From Prevotella sp. (lineage in GTDB: Bacteria > Bacteroidota > Bacteroidia > Bacteroidales > Bacteroidaceae): 64,000 nt of DNA. The first letter of the stretch is position 1, and every line of letters starts with the position of its first letter. This document shows, piece after piece, positions 17,367-25,194 of this stretch. The position numbers were made by a program, and so were the translations under genes. Location of the stretch: contig JALFBL010000073.1 of assembly GCA_022773395.1 (NCBI GenBank), positions 1-64,000 of the forward strand, in the 5' to 3' direction. The notes below the pieces were generated by a model that ran no database searches, was not told the origin of the DNA, and saw only the letters and a program-made list of their open reading frames with translations.

Positions 17367-17975
17367 ATGAAGAAGACATTATTCGTTGCCATGGCTGCTG
17401 TGTGCGTTATGGCATCATGTAACAAACAGGCTCCGAAAATGGACGAAAAGTCTCAGACATCCGAGGCGTCTGCTACCGAGATGAAAATTGCATACGTGGA
17501 AGTAGATTCTATCATGTCGCAGTATAAGTTCTGCAAGGAGTATTCCCAGATATTGCAGAAGAAGAGCCAGAATATCCAGAACACCATCGGACAGAAAGGA
17601 CAGAGTTTGCAGGCTGCTGCCGTAAAATTCCAGCAGGATGTGCAAAACAACAAATATACGCAACAGCAGGCTGAAGCCATCAATGCGGGACTCCAGAAGC
17701 AGCAGATGGATTTGCAGAATCTGCAGCAGCGGCTGGGGGCGGAGTTCCAGGCGGAAACCGACAAGTTCAATACGGCTCTGCGCGACAGTATCCAGCATTT
17801 CCTGGCAAGTTATAACAAGAACAAAAAGTATGCGTTGATTATCTCGAAGGCGGGCGACAACATCTTGTATGCCGACAAGGCGTATGACATCACGGACGAG
17901 GTGATTGCGGGATTGAACAAGCTGTATAAGAGCAATGCAGGTTCTGCAGCGGCAAAAGACGACAAGAAGAAATAA
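17367..17975 (+). CDS. OmpH/Skp family periplasmic lipoprotein chaperone
   Basis: This 202-residue protein has a lipoprotein signal (AVCVMASCNKQ). It then shows the OmpH/Skp pattern: a short beta segment (MKIAYVEVDSIMSQYKF), a long glutamine-rich coiled coil (about 55-150), and a closing strand segment (YALIISKAGDNILYADKAYDIT). Skp-type chaperones hold unfolded outer-membrane proteins in the periplasm. The lipid anchor is a common variant in Bacteroidetes. It is cotranscribed with the small membrane protein and followed by a hairpin terminator. Confidence 0.9.
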   Translation: MKKTLFVAMAAVCVMASCNKQAPKMDEKSQTSEASATEMKIAYVEVDSIMSQYKFCKEYSQILQKKSQNIQNTIGQKGQSLQAAAVKFQQDVQNNKYTQQQAEAINAGLQKQQMDLQNLQQRLGAEFQAETDKFNTALRDSIQHFLASYNKNKKYALIISKAGDNILYADKAYDITDEVIAGLNKLYKSNAGSAAAKDDKKK

Positions 17976-17997
17976 TGATTCGCCGGTATTTATAAAG

Positions 17998-18031
17998 AAA
18001 GGTGTAATGAGGGAATCATTACACCTTATTT
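17998..18031 (+). terminator. Hairpin terminator after the OmpH-like gene
   Basis: Perfect 10-base arms GGTGTAATGA/TCATTACACC with a 5-base loop are followed by TTATTT. They lie 26 bases after the stop codon. Confidence 0.65.
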
Positions 18032-18109
18032 GGTATGGGGAAGTAGCGCAATTGAAATCTGCCGCCACCTTGCTGGCTGATACGGACGAAATGAAAGAAT
18101 GAGAAGAAA

Positions 18110-18760
18110 ATGACTCGAAAGGAACGTTACGAATATGTGTTGAATTATTTCCGCGGACAGATGCCCCATGTGAGCACCGAACTCGAATTTGGCAGTGTAT
18201 TCCAACTGTTGGTGGCCACGTTGCTGAGTGCCCAATGTACGGACAAGAGAATCAATCAGGTTACACCTGAACTATTCCGCCATTTTCCTGACGCAAAGCG
18301 GATGGCGGAAGCGGAGGTGAGTGAGGTTTTTGAATATGTGAAGAGCGTGAGCTACCCAAATTCAAAGGCAAAGCATCTGGTGGAAATGTCTCGGATGCTG
18401 GTGCGGAACTTCAACGGAGATGTGCCCGACTCTATGAAAGAATTGATGTCGCTTCCCGGAGTGGGACGGAAGACGGCGAATGTGATACAGGCGGTTGGCT
18501 TCGGACATGCGGCCATTGCTGTCGATACCCACGTGTTTAGGGTGAGTCGCAGGCTGGGATTGGTCACGAAAAAGGCGGATACACCCTTGAAAGTGGAGGT
18601 GGAATTGCGCAAAAACATCTCAGAGGCGGACCGGGCGGATGCGCACCATTGGTTGCTGCTGCATGGAAGGTACATTTGTCAAAGCAGGAGAGCCCGGTGC
18701 GAGAAGTGCCCGTTTGAAGGGTTCTGTCCCAAGGTGTTCGAAGGGTCGAAGCTGGAATGA
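18110..18760 (+). CDS. nth: Endonuclease III
   Basis: This 216-residue DNA glycosylase/AP lyase removes oxidised pyrimidines in base-excision repair. The helix-hairpin-helix LPGVGRKTANVI carries the catalytic Lys, and VDTHVFRVSRRLGL carries the catalytic Asp. The C-terminal [4Fe-4S] ligands follow the C-x6-C-x2-C-x5-C pattern (CQSRRARCEKCPFEGFC). Length is typical. It stands alone; 18761-18926 downstream holds nothing I can identify. Confidence 0.96.
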   Translation: MTRKERYEYVLNYFRGQMPHVSTELEFGSVFQLLVATLLSAQCTDKRINQVTPELFRHFPDAKRMAEAEVSEVFEYVKSVSYPNSKAKHLVEMSRMLVRNFNGDVPDSMKELMSLPGVGRKTANVIQAVGFGHAAIAVDTHVFRVSRRLGLVTKKADTPLKVEVELRKNISEADRADAHHWLLLHGRYICQSRRARCEKCPFEGFCPKVFEGSKLE

Positions 18761-18926
18761 CGACAGATGCGTGGCCGAAAGCGTATAAAAGGATTCTTAT
18801 TGTGGCGGCAGATGTGTGGTTGAAAGCATTGAAAGATGTCTGAAGGTGGAATAAATGAAGGGCTTTCACCCAAAAAGACAGGTTGTGGAAAAATGGTTCG
18901 GGTATGAGTGGATGCCCCTAAAATAA

Positions 18927-19634
18927 ATGAAAAAGATGAAAATCAAGAGGACAATACAATTTTTAAAGGACATAAAGGTGAACAACACTCGTGTTTGGTT
19001 TCAAGAGCACAAGGCTGAATATGATGCAGTTCGCAGGGATTTTGAAGAGGGAATAGAATGTGCCCTCCGAAGAATTGCCGAGTTTGACAACAGCATTTCG
19101 CATCTCAGGGTGAAGGATGTCACTTATCGTTTTTATCGGGACACCCGTTTTTCTCCCGACAAGTCGCCTTACAAAACACATTTGGGAGCATATATGGCAG
19201 CGCATGGAAAGAAGGCACTTCATGGGGGATACTACATCCACTTGGAACCCGACCATTGTCTTTTGGCGTGCGGCAACTATTGGTTGCCTACGCATGTGTT
19301 GACCTCCTGTCGCAACGAAATCTTGTCGAATGTGGAGGAATGGAAGCGGGTGGTTGAAAATGAGCGGTTCTTGGAATTGTTTGGCAGGGTGGGTCAAGGC
19401 AATTGGGATGGTGAAAAAGGTTTTGGATTGGAGCATCTGAAAACGGCTCCAAGTGGATTTCCCCGTGACAGTGAGTACGTCCATTATCTGAGAATGAAGA
19501 ACTATTGCTGCTGGACTTCCGTGCCGGATAGATTTTTCGAGAAGGAAAATTGGCTGGATGAAATGGCCGAGATATTTCAGGTAGGAAAGCCGATGATGGA
19601 CTTTATCAATAATGTGATTGACGATTACGAATAG
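18927..19634 (+). CDS. DUF2461 family protein
   Basis: This 235-residue protein matches the DUF2461 (TIGR02453) family along its length. It starts with TIQFLKDIKVNNTRVWFQEHK and carries the conserved YRFYRDTRFSPDKSPYKTH and GGYYIHLEPD motifs. No function is established for the family, and no signal peptide is present. The nearest rightward neighbour is nth, 166 bases upstream. Short reiterations (GGATTTGTG, GCAAATGGA) follow the stop, but no terminator is obvious. Confidence 0.9.
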   Translation: MKKMKIKRTIQFLKDIKVNNTRVWFQEHKAEYDAVRRDFEEGIECALRRIAEFDNSISHLRVKDVTYRFYRDTRFSPDKSPYKTHLGAYMAAHGKKALHGGYYIHLEPDHCLLACGNYWLPTHVLTSCRNEILSNVEEWKRVVENERFLELFGRVGQGNWDGEKGFGLEHLKTAPSGFPRDSEYVHYLRMKNYCCWTSVPDRFFEKENWLDEMAEIFQVGKPMMDFINNVIDDYE

Positions 19635-19740
19635 AATTTGTGAGGGTTTGCAAATGGATTTGTGGGGGGAGGTGAACCAGATTGGGGTGGTTCGCAAATG
19701 GAATTTTGAAACAGGGAATCGGATTTGTGATGGCTGGGGT

Positions 19741-20805
19741 TTATTGATGGATGATTTCCATCTGCTGGCGTACAGACTCCTGGTGCACTGCCTCGAAAAC
19801 TCGTTTTACGAAAGTGCTGTCCATGCCGCATTGCGAACCTTGTATGCCACGCTTGTCAAGGATTTCCGTGTAGCGGATGGGTTGAAGAACGGTCATGTTG
19901 TGCTCTTTTTTGTATTGCCCAATTTCCCTGCAAACGCGCATGCGCTTTGAAAGCAACTCCATCAATTCATCGTCCAATTCATCGATTTGGTTTCTCAACT
20001 GGAAGATATCTTCTGATGCAATATTCTTGTCGCGTATGACAAGGCCGCTGATGATTTCATCCAGTGCATCGGGTGTGACTTGCTGTTGGGCGTCGCTCCA
20101 TGCTTTGTCGGGTGTGCAGTGGCTTTCAATAATCAGTCCGTCGAATCCCAGATCCATGGCTTGCTGAGATAGAGGGGAAATCAGGTTGCGGTCGCCTCCT
20201 ATGTGACTGGGGTCGCAGATAATGGGAAGTTCTGGTATTCTGCGTCGCAATTCTATCGGGATTTGCCACATAGGCAGGTTGCGGTACACCTGTTTGCCAT
20301 AACTGGAAAAGCCTCGATGAATGGCACCGAGTTTCTTGATGCCGGCTCCATTGAGTCGTTCCAGGGCACCAATCCACAATTCTATGTCAGGGTTGATGGG
20401 ATTTTTGATGAGTACAGGAATGTCAATACCTTTCAGTATATCGGCAATGGCCTGTATGGCAAATGGGTTGGCACTGGTTCGTGCACCTATCCAAAGCATG
20501 TCAATGCCGTGATTTAAACATAGTTCAATATGTTGGGGGGTTGCCACTTCTGTGGTAACGAGCATCCCGGTTTCTTCTTTTACACGTTTGAGCCAGGGCA
20601 GGGCAGATGCGCCATTGCCCTCGAATCCACCAGGTTTTGTGCGGGGTTTCCATACACCTGCACGAAAGATGCGACATCCTTTTTTGGCCAAGAGTCTGGC
20701 TGTTGTCATGACTTGTTCTTCTGTTTCGGCAGAACAGGGGCCTGCAATGACAAATGGCCTTTTTTTATTGCTCGGCAGTTTGATGTGCTCTAACTCCAAT
20801 TCCAT
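19741..20805 (-). CDS. Bifunctional DAHP synthase / chorismate mutase
   Basis: This 354-residue protein joins two shikimate-pathway enzymes. Residues about 1-255 are a DAHP synthase of the KDSA-like type I-beta group (FVIAGPCSAE, KPRTKPGGFEG, CDPSHIGG), which makes DAHP from PEP and erythrose 4-phosphate. Residues about 265-354 are an AroQ chorismate mutase (LRNQIDELDDELMELLSKRM, then QPIRYTEILDKR). The C-terminal mutase allows feedback control by prephenate in relatives. A TPR gene ends 23 bases downstream of its start region and is on the same strand, so they may be cotranscribed. Confidence 0.95.
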   Translation of the reverse strand: MELELEHIKLPSNKKRPFVIAGPCSAETEEQVMTTARLLAKKGCRIFRAGVWKPRTKPGGFEGNGASALPWLKRVKEETGMLVTTEVATPQHIELCLNHGIDMLWIGARTSANPFAIQAIADILKGIDIPVLIKNPINPDIELWIGALERLNGAGIKKLGAIHRGFSSYGKQVYRNLPMWQIPIELRRRIPELPIICDPSHIGGDRNLISPLSQQAMDLGFDGLIIESHCTPDKAWSDAQQQVTPDALDEIISGLVIRDKNIASEDIFQLRNQIDELDDELMELLSKRMRVCREIGQYKKEHNMTVLQPIRYTEILDKRGIQGSQCGMDSTFVKRVFEAVHQESVRQQMEIIHQ

Positions 20806-20828
20806 AACTTTCGGTGTTCCTTTTCGTT

Positions 20829-21713
20829 TTATGCAAGGGGATTGGCACTTTTATAGACATCGTTCATTTTCTTTTCCAAATCTTCGCTTTCTGTTGCGGG
20901 ATTGATTTCCTGAATCCTTTGCCTGTCGTTTTCAGCGCCAGTAATGTCACCGTTTTTCTCTTTTATTTCCGAACGCTGTTGCAAGGCGTTTGTGTTGAAT
21001 GGATTCAAGTCTATCACCTCATCCAATAAAATCAAAGCTTCTCTATCATTGTCTTTTGCATTCTCAATGCGTGCTTTCAGCATCAGTACATCTTCATTGT
21101 CGGTAGTGTGCTCCATGAGCCATTCGGCATCTTTTTCCGCTCTTTCAATGTCGTCTAGGGCAAGCAAAGTCTCTCCCCGCAACAAATAGGCATCACCGTA
21201 TGTCTCATCTTTTTCGATGGCTTGCGTAAGCATGTCGATAGCTTTTACTGTTTCATCCATTCCCAGAAATGCTTTCGCATAAAGATAACAGGAGAGTGGG
21301 AGAGAGCCGTTTCCTTGTTGGTTGTCGGTTTGCGCTTCATGATTGAGGTCGATAACCTTCCGGCAAGTCTCAGCCATCGTACTGTAATCTTCCTGCATGT
21401 AGGCGACATGGGCCATTCGTATGAGAATGTCTTGATTGTCGGGTTGCACATCAGCCAACTTCTGCAGTTGCTGGAAAGCCCCCTCCAATTCATTGCTGTT
21501 CATCAATGCTCGTGACAGGTAGTCGCGTATTTCGAGATCTTCTTGGATGCCCAAGGCGGCTTCAAAGCATCGGATGGCGTATTCAAACTGTCCCATGCCC
21601 AATGCCTTTACCCCGTCGTATTTCAGAATGTTGAACTTTTTGGCCGCTTCTTCTTTCTCCTTTTTTTCAGGATTCTCTTCCTTGCTGCCGAATAGTGCCT
21701 TTAAAAAACTCAT
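20829..21713 (-). CDS. Tetratricopeptide repeat protein
   Basis: This 294-residue cytoplasmic protein starts MSFLKALFGSKEENP, with a lysine/glutamate-rich N-terminus. At least four TPR units follow, for example GVKALGMGQFEYAIRCFEAAL and DAYLLRGETLLALDDIERAEK. There is no signal peptide. TPR arrays mediate protein binding, and the partner is unknown. It is 23 bases upstream of the DAHP synthase gene on the same strand. Confidence 0.85.
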   Translation of the reverse strand: MSFLKALFGSKEENPEKKEKEEAAKKFNILKYDGVKALGMGQFEYAIRCFEAALGIQEDLEIRDYLSRALMNSNELEGAFQQLQKLADVQPDNQDILIRMAHVAYMQEDYSTMAETCRKVIDLNHEAQTDNQQGNGSLPLSCYLYAKAFLGMDETVKAIDMLTQAIEKDETYGDAYLLRGETLLALDDIERAEKDAEWLMEHTTDNEDVLMLKARIENAKDNDREALILLDEVIDLNPFNTNALQQRSEIKEKNGDITGAENDRQRIQEINPATESEDLEKKMNDVYKSANPLA

Positions 21714-21852
21714 ATAAATAATGTTGTATGGTTTTCCAGATGTTTTGAATGGATGCCTCCCGCTGTTTGCAACATGCTCTTGGAGGTTTTGTTGAGAAGG
21801 TGGTAAGCCTGCGATTGTTTTTTTCTATGCAGAAGACTCTCCAAGCATTTGC

Positions 21853-21981
21853 TTAGAGAGCTTCATCTTCCGGCTTTTCTATGTTTCTTGTCGATTGCGG
21901 CAAATGGCGTTTCTTTTTCATCCACAAAGCCTTTTTCGCTTCGTACTCTTCCCGATGCTTCTCAAGAAAATTGTCTGCCAT
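21853..21981 (-). CDS. Small conserved charged protein (42 aa), coupled to DUF4270 gene
   Basis: The true frame is the last 42 codons of the track ORF 21853-22161, starting at MADNFLEKHREEYEAKK. The start codon overlaps the DUF4270 stop by one base (TAATG), which signals translational coupling. The product is highly charged (KALWMKKKRHLPQSTRN, ending KPEDEAL), soluble and probably helical. I recall similar 40-45-residue proteins ending in KPEDE in other Bacteroidales, sometimes mislabelled as dehydrogenase. No function is known. Confidence 0.75.
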   Translation of the reverse strand: MADNFLEKHREEYEAKKALWMKKKRHLPQSTRNIEKPEDEAL

Positions 21982-23438
21982 TACCTGTCGTTGAATTTGC
22001 TGTAGATGACATTTACCTTTATATCGCCGTTGGGGTTGTTGGCCCCTCCAACGAGTTTCGTGCTTGTCAACGACATGTCGTTCGCAACTTTTGTAATGAT
22101 TTGTACATTGTCGGCTACAGAGAATGACATTTGTACGGGCACAATTACCACTTTGTTCCAATTGGGATGTGTGGAGGTAAAGTTGTCATCGCCTTTCTTT
22201 TTCTGTTCTGTCATATAACTGATGAGAGCGGAAATGTTGTTGAATGTGTAAGTGTTCTTGTACGAAACTTTGTTGTTGACGGTGGTATGGTCGCGTTCCT
22301 GCACGTAATAAATCTTGTTGTCGGGTAGATGCCCACCTTCAAAGAATGAGTAGAGACTGTCTTTGGGAATCATCAAGAGGTGGAGAGGCGTGTCCAGTCC
22401 GTAATCGGATTGTACGGAATTGTTGATGCGTGTCAGTGATATTTTGACCGTATTCAGCGTATCTTTCTCGTGATTCTTTGTTATTTCGTCCACAGGCAGT
22501 GTAAGTTCGGTAAAAATTCCGGCCGGACTTTTCACGTATGTGCAAGTATTGTCGTTGGCCAGGTCTTGTATCAAGTCCTTTTCATTGCTGATTCGTGTGG
22601 TTTGAAGTACCTCTTCCGTGCCGGAAAGCGATGTAGTACCGACATATACCGAATCTTTTAATGTATAGCGGAAATAAACATTCAACTGGCTGACGTGAAT
22701 GTATGCCATTGAGCCGATACCGTCTTTTGTCTCAAAATAGAAACCTGGGCAAACATTGTGAATGAAGTTGTAGGAATTCTTGAAATTGGCCGGATTCTCA
22801 TAATACTTGTGCATGATGTAGGTTCCGTAGTTTTTGTACGTCTTTCCGTTCTTGTCCGTATAAGGCTCGTTCAAGGTGATGCGGATGCTTTTGGTATTTG
22901 CCGCCGATGCCTCATTTTGGTTTTCAAGCGTGTAAACTTTGTTTTTTCTGATGCCTCCTTCTCTCATATAGCCTTTTGCGATAGGGTCAAAATTAGAGTA
23001 GTAGGTTTCATTTTCTTCCATGGGTCTGCCCATTTCGTGAACTGTCATTTTCATGGTTGAAAGCGAATCGCCGAAAAAAGTCTTGTAGATGAGACGTATT
23101 TCGCACGAGTCTGCAATAACCTCACCGTTCTCTTTGCTGACGATAGAGTCTTTTTCGGGCATGCGGTAGTTTTCGAGAGTATGGAACTGAGCCATGAAAT
23201 GGCCTGTGACGTGCGCTCCTGTTTCCGGGTCTTTTACTTTGCCCAAATATCCTATGTGGCTGCGAGAGTAAACCGAATCGGCAATGATGGAACGTGATTC
23301 CACTTTAAAAGTGTCGGTGGATATTTTCAGTTGGTCTACATTGTCGGTAAGCGATGAACCGATAGTGTCGGTAGTGTCGTCGCAGGCTGTCATTGCAAGT
23401 GCCAGCAATGCTATGCCCATGAATGCTCTTGTTTTCAT
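21981..23438 (-). CDS. DUF4270 family lipoprotein
   Basis: This 485-residue protein has a lipoprotein signal (FMGIALLALAMTACDDTTD). A beta-rich mature part typical of DUF4270 follows, an outer-membrane-associated family found in Bacteroidota, with the early motif TIGSSLTDNVD. The function is not established; the surface of the outer membrane is likely. It lies between the starch-synthase-like gene (54-base gap) and the coupled 42-residue gene. This trio looks like one operon. Confidence 0.85.
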   Translation of the reverse strand: MKTRAFMGIALLALAMTACDDTTDTIGSSLTDNVDQLKISTDTFKVESRSIIADSVYSRSHIGYLGKVKDPETGAHVTGHFMAQFHTLENYRMPEKDSIVSKENGEVIADSCEIRLIYKTFFGDSLSTMKMTVHEMGRPMEENETYYSNFDPIAKGYMREGGIRKNKVYTLENQNEASAANTKSIRITLNEPYTDKNGKTYKNYGTYIMHKYYENPANFKNSYNFIHNVCPGFYFETKDGIGSMAYIHVSQLNVYFRYTLKDSVYVGTTSLSGTEEVLQTTRISNEKDLIQDLANDNTCTYVKSPAGIFTELTLPVDEITKNHEKDTLNTVKISLTRINNSVQSDYGLDTPLHLLMIPKDSLYSFFEGGHLPDNKIYYVQERDHTTVNNKVSYKNTYTFNNISALISYMTEQKKKGDDNFTSTHPNWNKVVIVPVQMSFSVADNVQIITKVANDMSLTSTKLVGGANNPNGDIKVNVIYSKFNDR

Positions 23439-23491
23439 TGAATCTACTTAAAAGACGAAATTAAGAATGAATGATTTGTATCAAACGTTTA

Positions 23492-24310
23492 TTATTCTTT
23501 GTTGCCGAGAATTTGTTGGTAGAACTTGTCGTATGCGTCTCCAAATCCATTTTCTCCCGGATAGTTCAAGAGGGGCAGTCCCTTGGCTGCCGCATACTGC
23601 ACCAATTCTTTGTTGACTTCTGTTCCGGCCTCTACGATGCCGTCGGAATAGTCAATCGCCATTTTGCCCAGTTCCACGAAGTCGAATCTGTCACTGTATT
23701 TTTCGAGGAGAGCGGCCTTTGCATCACGGTATTCTACACATCTCTTGAAGTTTTCCCCCAAGTCATTCTTGAGCATTTTGCTGAACAAAGAGGTCACCAC
23801 CTTTGTATTGGCAAATGATGGCTCGTCGTGGTAGGCTGTCTTGATATACAATGGAATAACGGCGCTCATCCAGCCTTGGCATTGAATGATGTCGGGTGTC
23901 CATCTCAGTTTTTTCACCGTCTCCAGCACGCCTCTGGCAAAGAAGATGGCTCTTTCGCCGTTGTCGGGATATTCTTCTCCCGATTCGTCTGCTTCCATCT
24001 GTCGTTTGCTGAAGTAGTCTTCATTGTCGATGAAATATACTTGAATGCGGGTTTGTGGGATTGAGGCAACCTTGATGATCAATGGATGGTCTGTTTCGTC
24101 GATAATGAGCATCATGCGCGAAAGCCGTATCACTTCATGCAATTGTCCCCGGCGTTCGTTGATCGTACCCCATTTCGGCATGAAGGTTCTTATTTCGTAT
24201 CCTTTTTCCTGGATGGTTTGTGGCAGCTGTCGCCCGAGATTGGACAACTCGCTTTCAGGTAAGTACGGTGTGATTTCTTGATTGATGAACAATATCTTCT
24301 TTGCATCCAT
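23492..24310 (-). CDS. Glycogen/starch synthase, N-terminal GT5 domain only
   Basis: This 272-residue protein begins KILFINQEITPYLPES and matches the N-terminal catalytic domain of starch/glycogen synthases. It ends at about the linker, with no C-terminal Rossmann domain of the glycosyltransferase. Full GlgA proteins are about 470-550 residues, so this is a half-length family member. Such short forms are conserved in Bacteroidales, so it is probably not a broken gene, but whether it is catalytic is unclear. It heads an operon with the DUF4270 lipoprotein. Confidence 0.8.
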   Translation of the reverse strand: MDAKKILFINQEITPYLPESELSNLGRQLPQTIQEKGYEIRTFMPKWGTINERRGQLHEVIRLSRMMLIIDETDHPLIIKVASIPQTRIQVYFIDNEDYFSKRQMEADESGEEYPDNGERAIFFARGVLETVKKLRWTPDIIQCQGWMSAVIPLYIKTAYHDEPSFANTKVVTSLFSKMLKNDLGENFKRCVEYRDAKAALLEKYSDRFDFVELGKMAIDYSDGIVEAGTEVNKELVQYAAAKGLPLLNYPGENGFGDAYDKFYQQILGNKE

Positions 24311-24457
24311 GATGATAATATTTTGATTTGCAAAGTTACAAAATAAAAGTGAAATTCTTTAATGATTTGATTTTAAATAAGCGTTTGTTGCGGTTAATTG
24401 GCATAATTTAAAGACAATTATTGCTTGTTTGGGTAAACAGGTTGTGAATTGGCCATT

Positions 24458-24487
24458 AAAAAAGCCGCTCGATTTTCGAGCGGCTTT
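24458..24487 (-). terminator. Intrinsic terminator of the methylmalonyl-CoA decarboxylase operon
   Basis: Perfect 12-base arms AAAGCCGCTCGA/TCGAGCGGCTTT with a 3-base loop are followed on the minus strand by TTTTTT. They lie just past the biotin carrier stop. Confidence 0.9.
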
Positions 24488-24493
24488 CCTGTA

Positions 24494-24919
24494 TCATTCC
24501 ACCACGACAAGTGGTGTGTCTTCCATCACGCTGTCGCCAACTTTTACCAGGATGGCTGTCACCTTTCCACTCTTTTCCGCATCGAGGTTGTTGGCCATCT
24601 TCATGGCTTCGAGTACCACTACCGTATCTCCTGCTTTCACTTCGTCGCCTACGGCAACCTTCACCTCGGTAATGACGCCTGGCAGTGGAGCTTTGATGGC
24701 ATGGTCTGTATTGACTGCTGCACTGGATGTTTCTGTTGTTTCAGTAGTTTGAGCTGCAGCCGGATTCACCACAACCTTCTTTTTCTCGGGTTCTGGCTGT
24801 TTTTCCATTTCCACTTCATACTCTTCACCGTTCACAGTCACTTTCACATTGTTCTCAACGATGTCGCCAATAGCGACTTCATATTTTGTTCCGTTGATAA
24901 TATACTTGTATTCTTTCAT
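24494..24919 (-). CDS. Biotin carboxyl carrier protein (decarboxylase/carboxylase gamma subunit)
   Basis: This 141-residue protein carries a C-terminal biotinyl domain (about residues 72-141). The biotin-acceptor lysine sits in the canonical EAMKMAN motif. A Pro/Ala/Thr-rich linker (about 38-70) and a small N-terminal beta domain precede it. It shuttles carboxyl-biotin between the carboxyltransferase (25195-26760) and its partner subunits. It is the last gene of the epimerase-carboxyltransferase-OadG-like operon, just before a strong terminator. Confidence 0.95.
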   Translation of the reverse strand: MKEYKYIINGTKYEVAIGDIVENNVKVTVNGEEYEVEMEKQPEPEKKKVVVNPAAAQTTETTETSSAAVNTDHAIKAPLPGVITEVKVAVGDEVKAGDTVVVLEAMKMANNLDAEKSGKVTAILVKVGDSVMEDTPLVVVE

Positions 24920-24937
24920 ACGTAATGAATATAAAAT

Positions 24938-25096
24938 TTAAGGGTGTTTTGTCATCGTCAATATACGTGACGACCAGTCTGTGTGACGGTCCTGGATAGT
25001 GATGATGCCAGTTTCCTTATCGTGTACGTTATTGCCCTGAAACTCGTGCAGAGCCAGCACTATTGCAGCGTACACATCTTTGTTAGCTACTCCCAT
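24938..25096 (-). CDS. Mini OadG-like protein (52 aa)
   Basis: This gene is too short for the ORF track. The frame reads MGVANKDVYAAIVLALHEFQ and ends TMTKHP, and it lies exactly between the carboxyltransferase and biotin carrier genes, where Bacteroidales normally encode an OadG-type subunit. The segment ALHEF...VHDKETGIITI resembles, from memory, the cytoplasmic C-terminal part of these OadG proteins. The usual N-terminal transmembrane helix is missing, and the 98 bases upstream do not encode one. It may tether or assemble the complex without a membrane anchor, or be a reduced remnant. The clean start, stop and position support a real gene. Confidence 0.7.
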   Translation of the reverse strand: MGVANKDVYAAIVLALHEFQGNNVHDKETGIITIQDRHTDWSSRILTMTKHP

Positions 25097-25194
25097 TTTT
25101 ATTGATTTTATTGTGAAAGGAAAGACGAGGAAAGAGCCGTGCTGCTGTCTTCTTCAGATGCGTGCCTGACCGGACCCTTTCCTTTCCCTCTTGT

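Noticed and set aside
19640-19740. Short reiterated words GGATTTGTG and GCAAATGGA after the DUF2461 gene
   Set aside because: Only two or three imperfect copies within 100 bases; too little to call a repeat.
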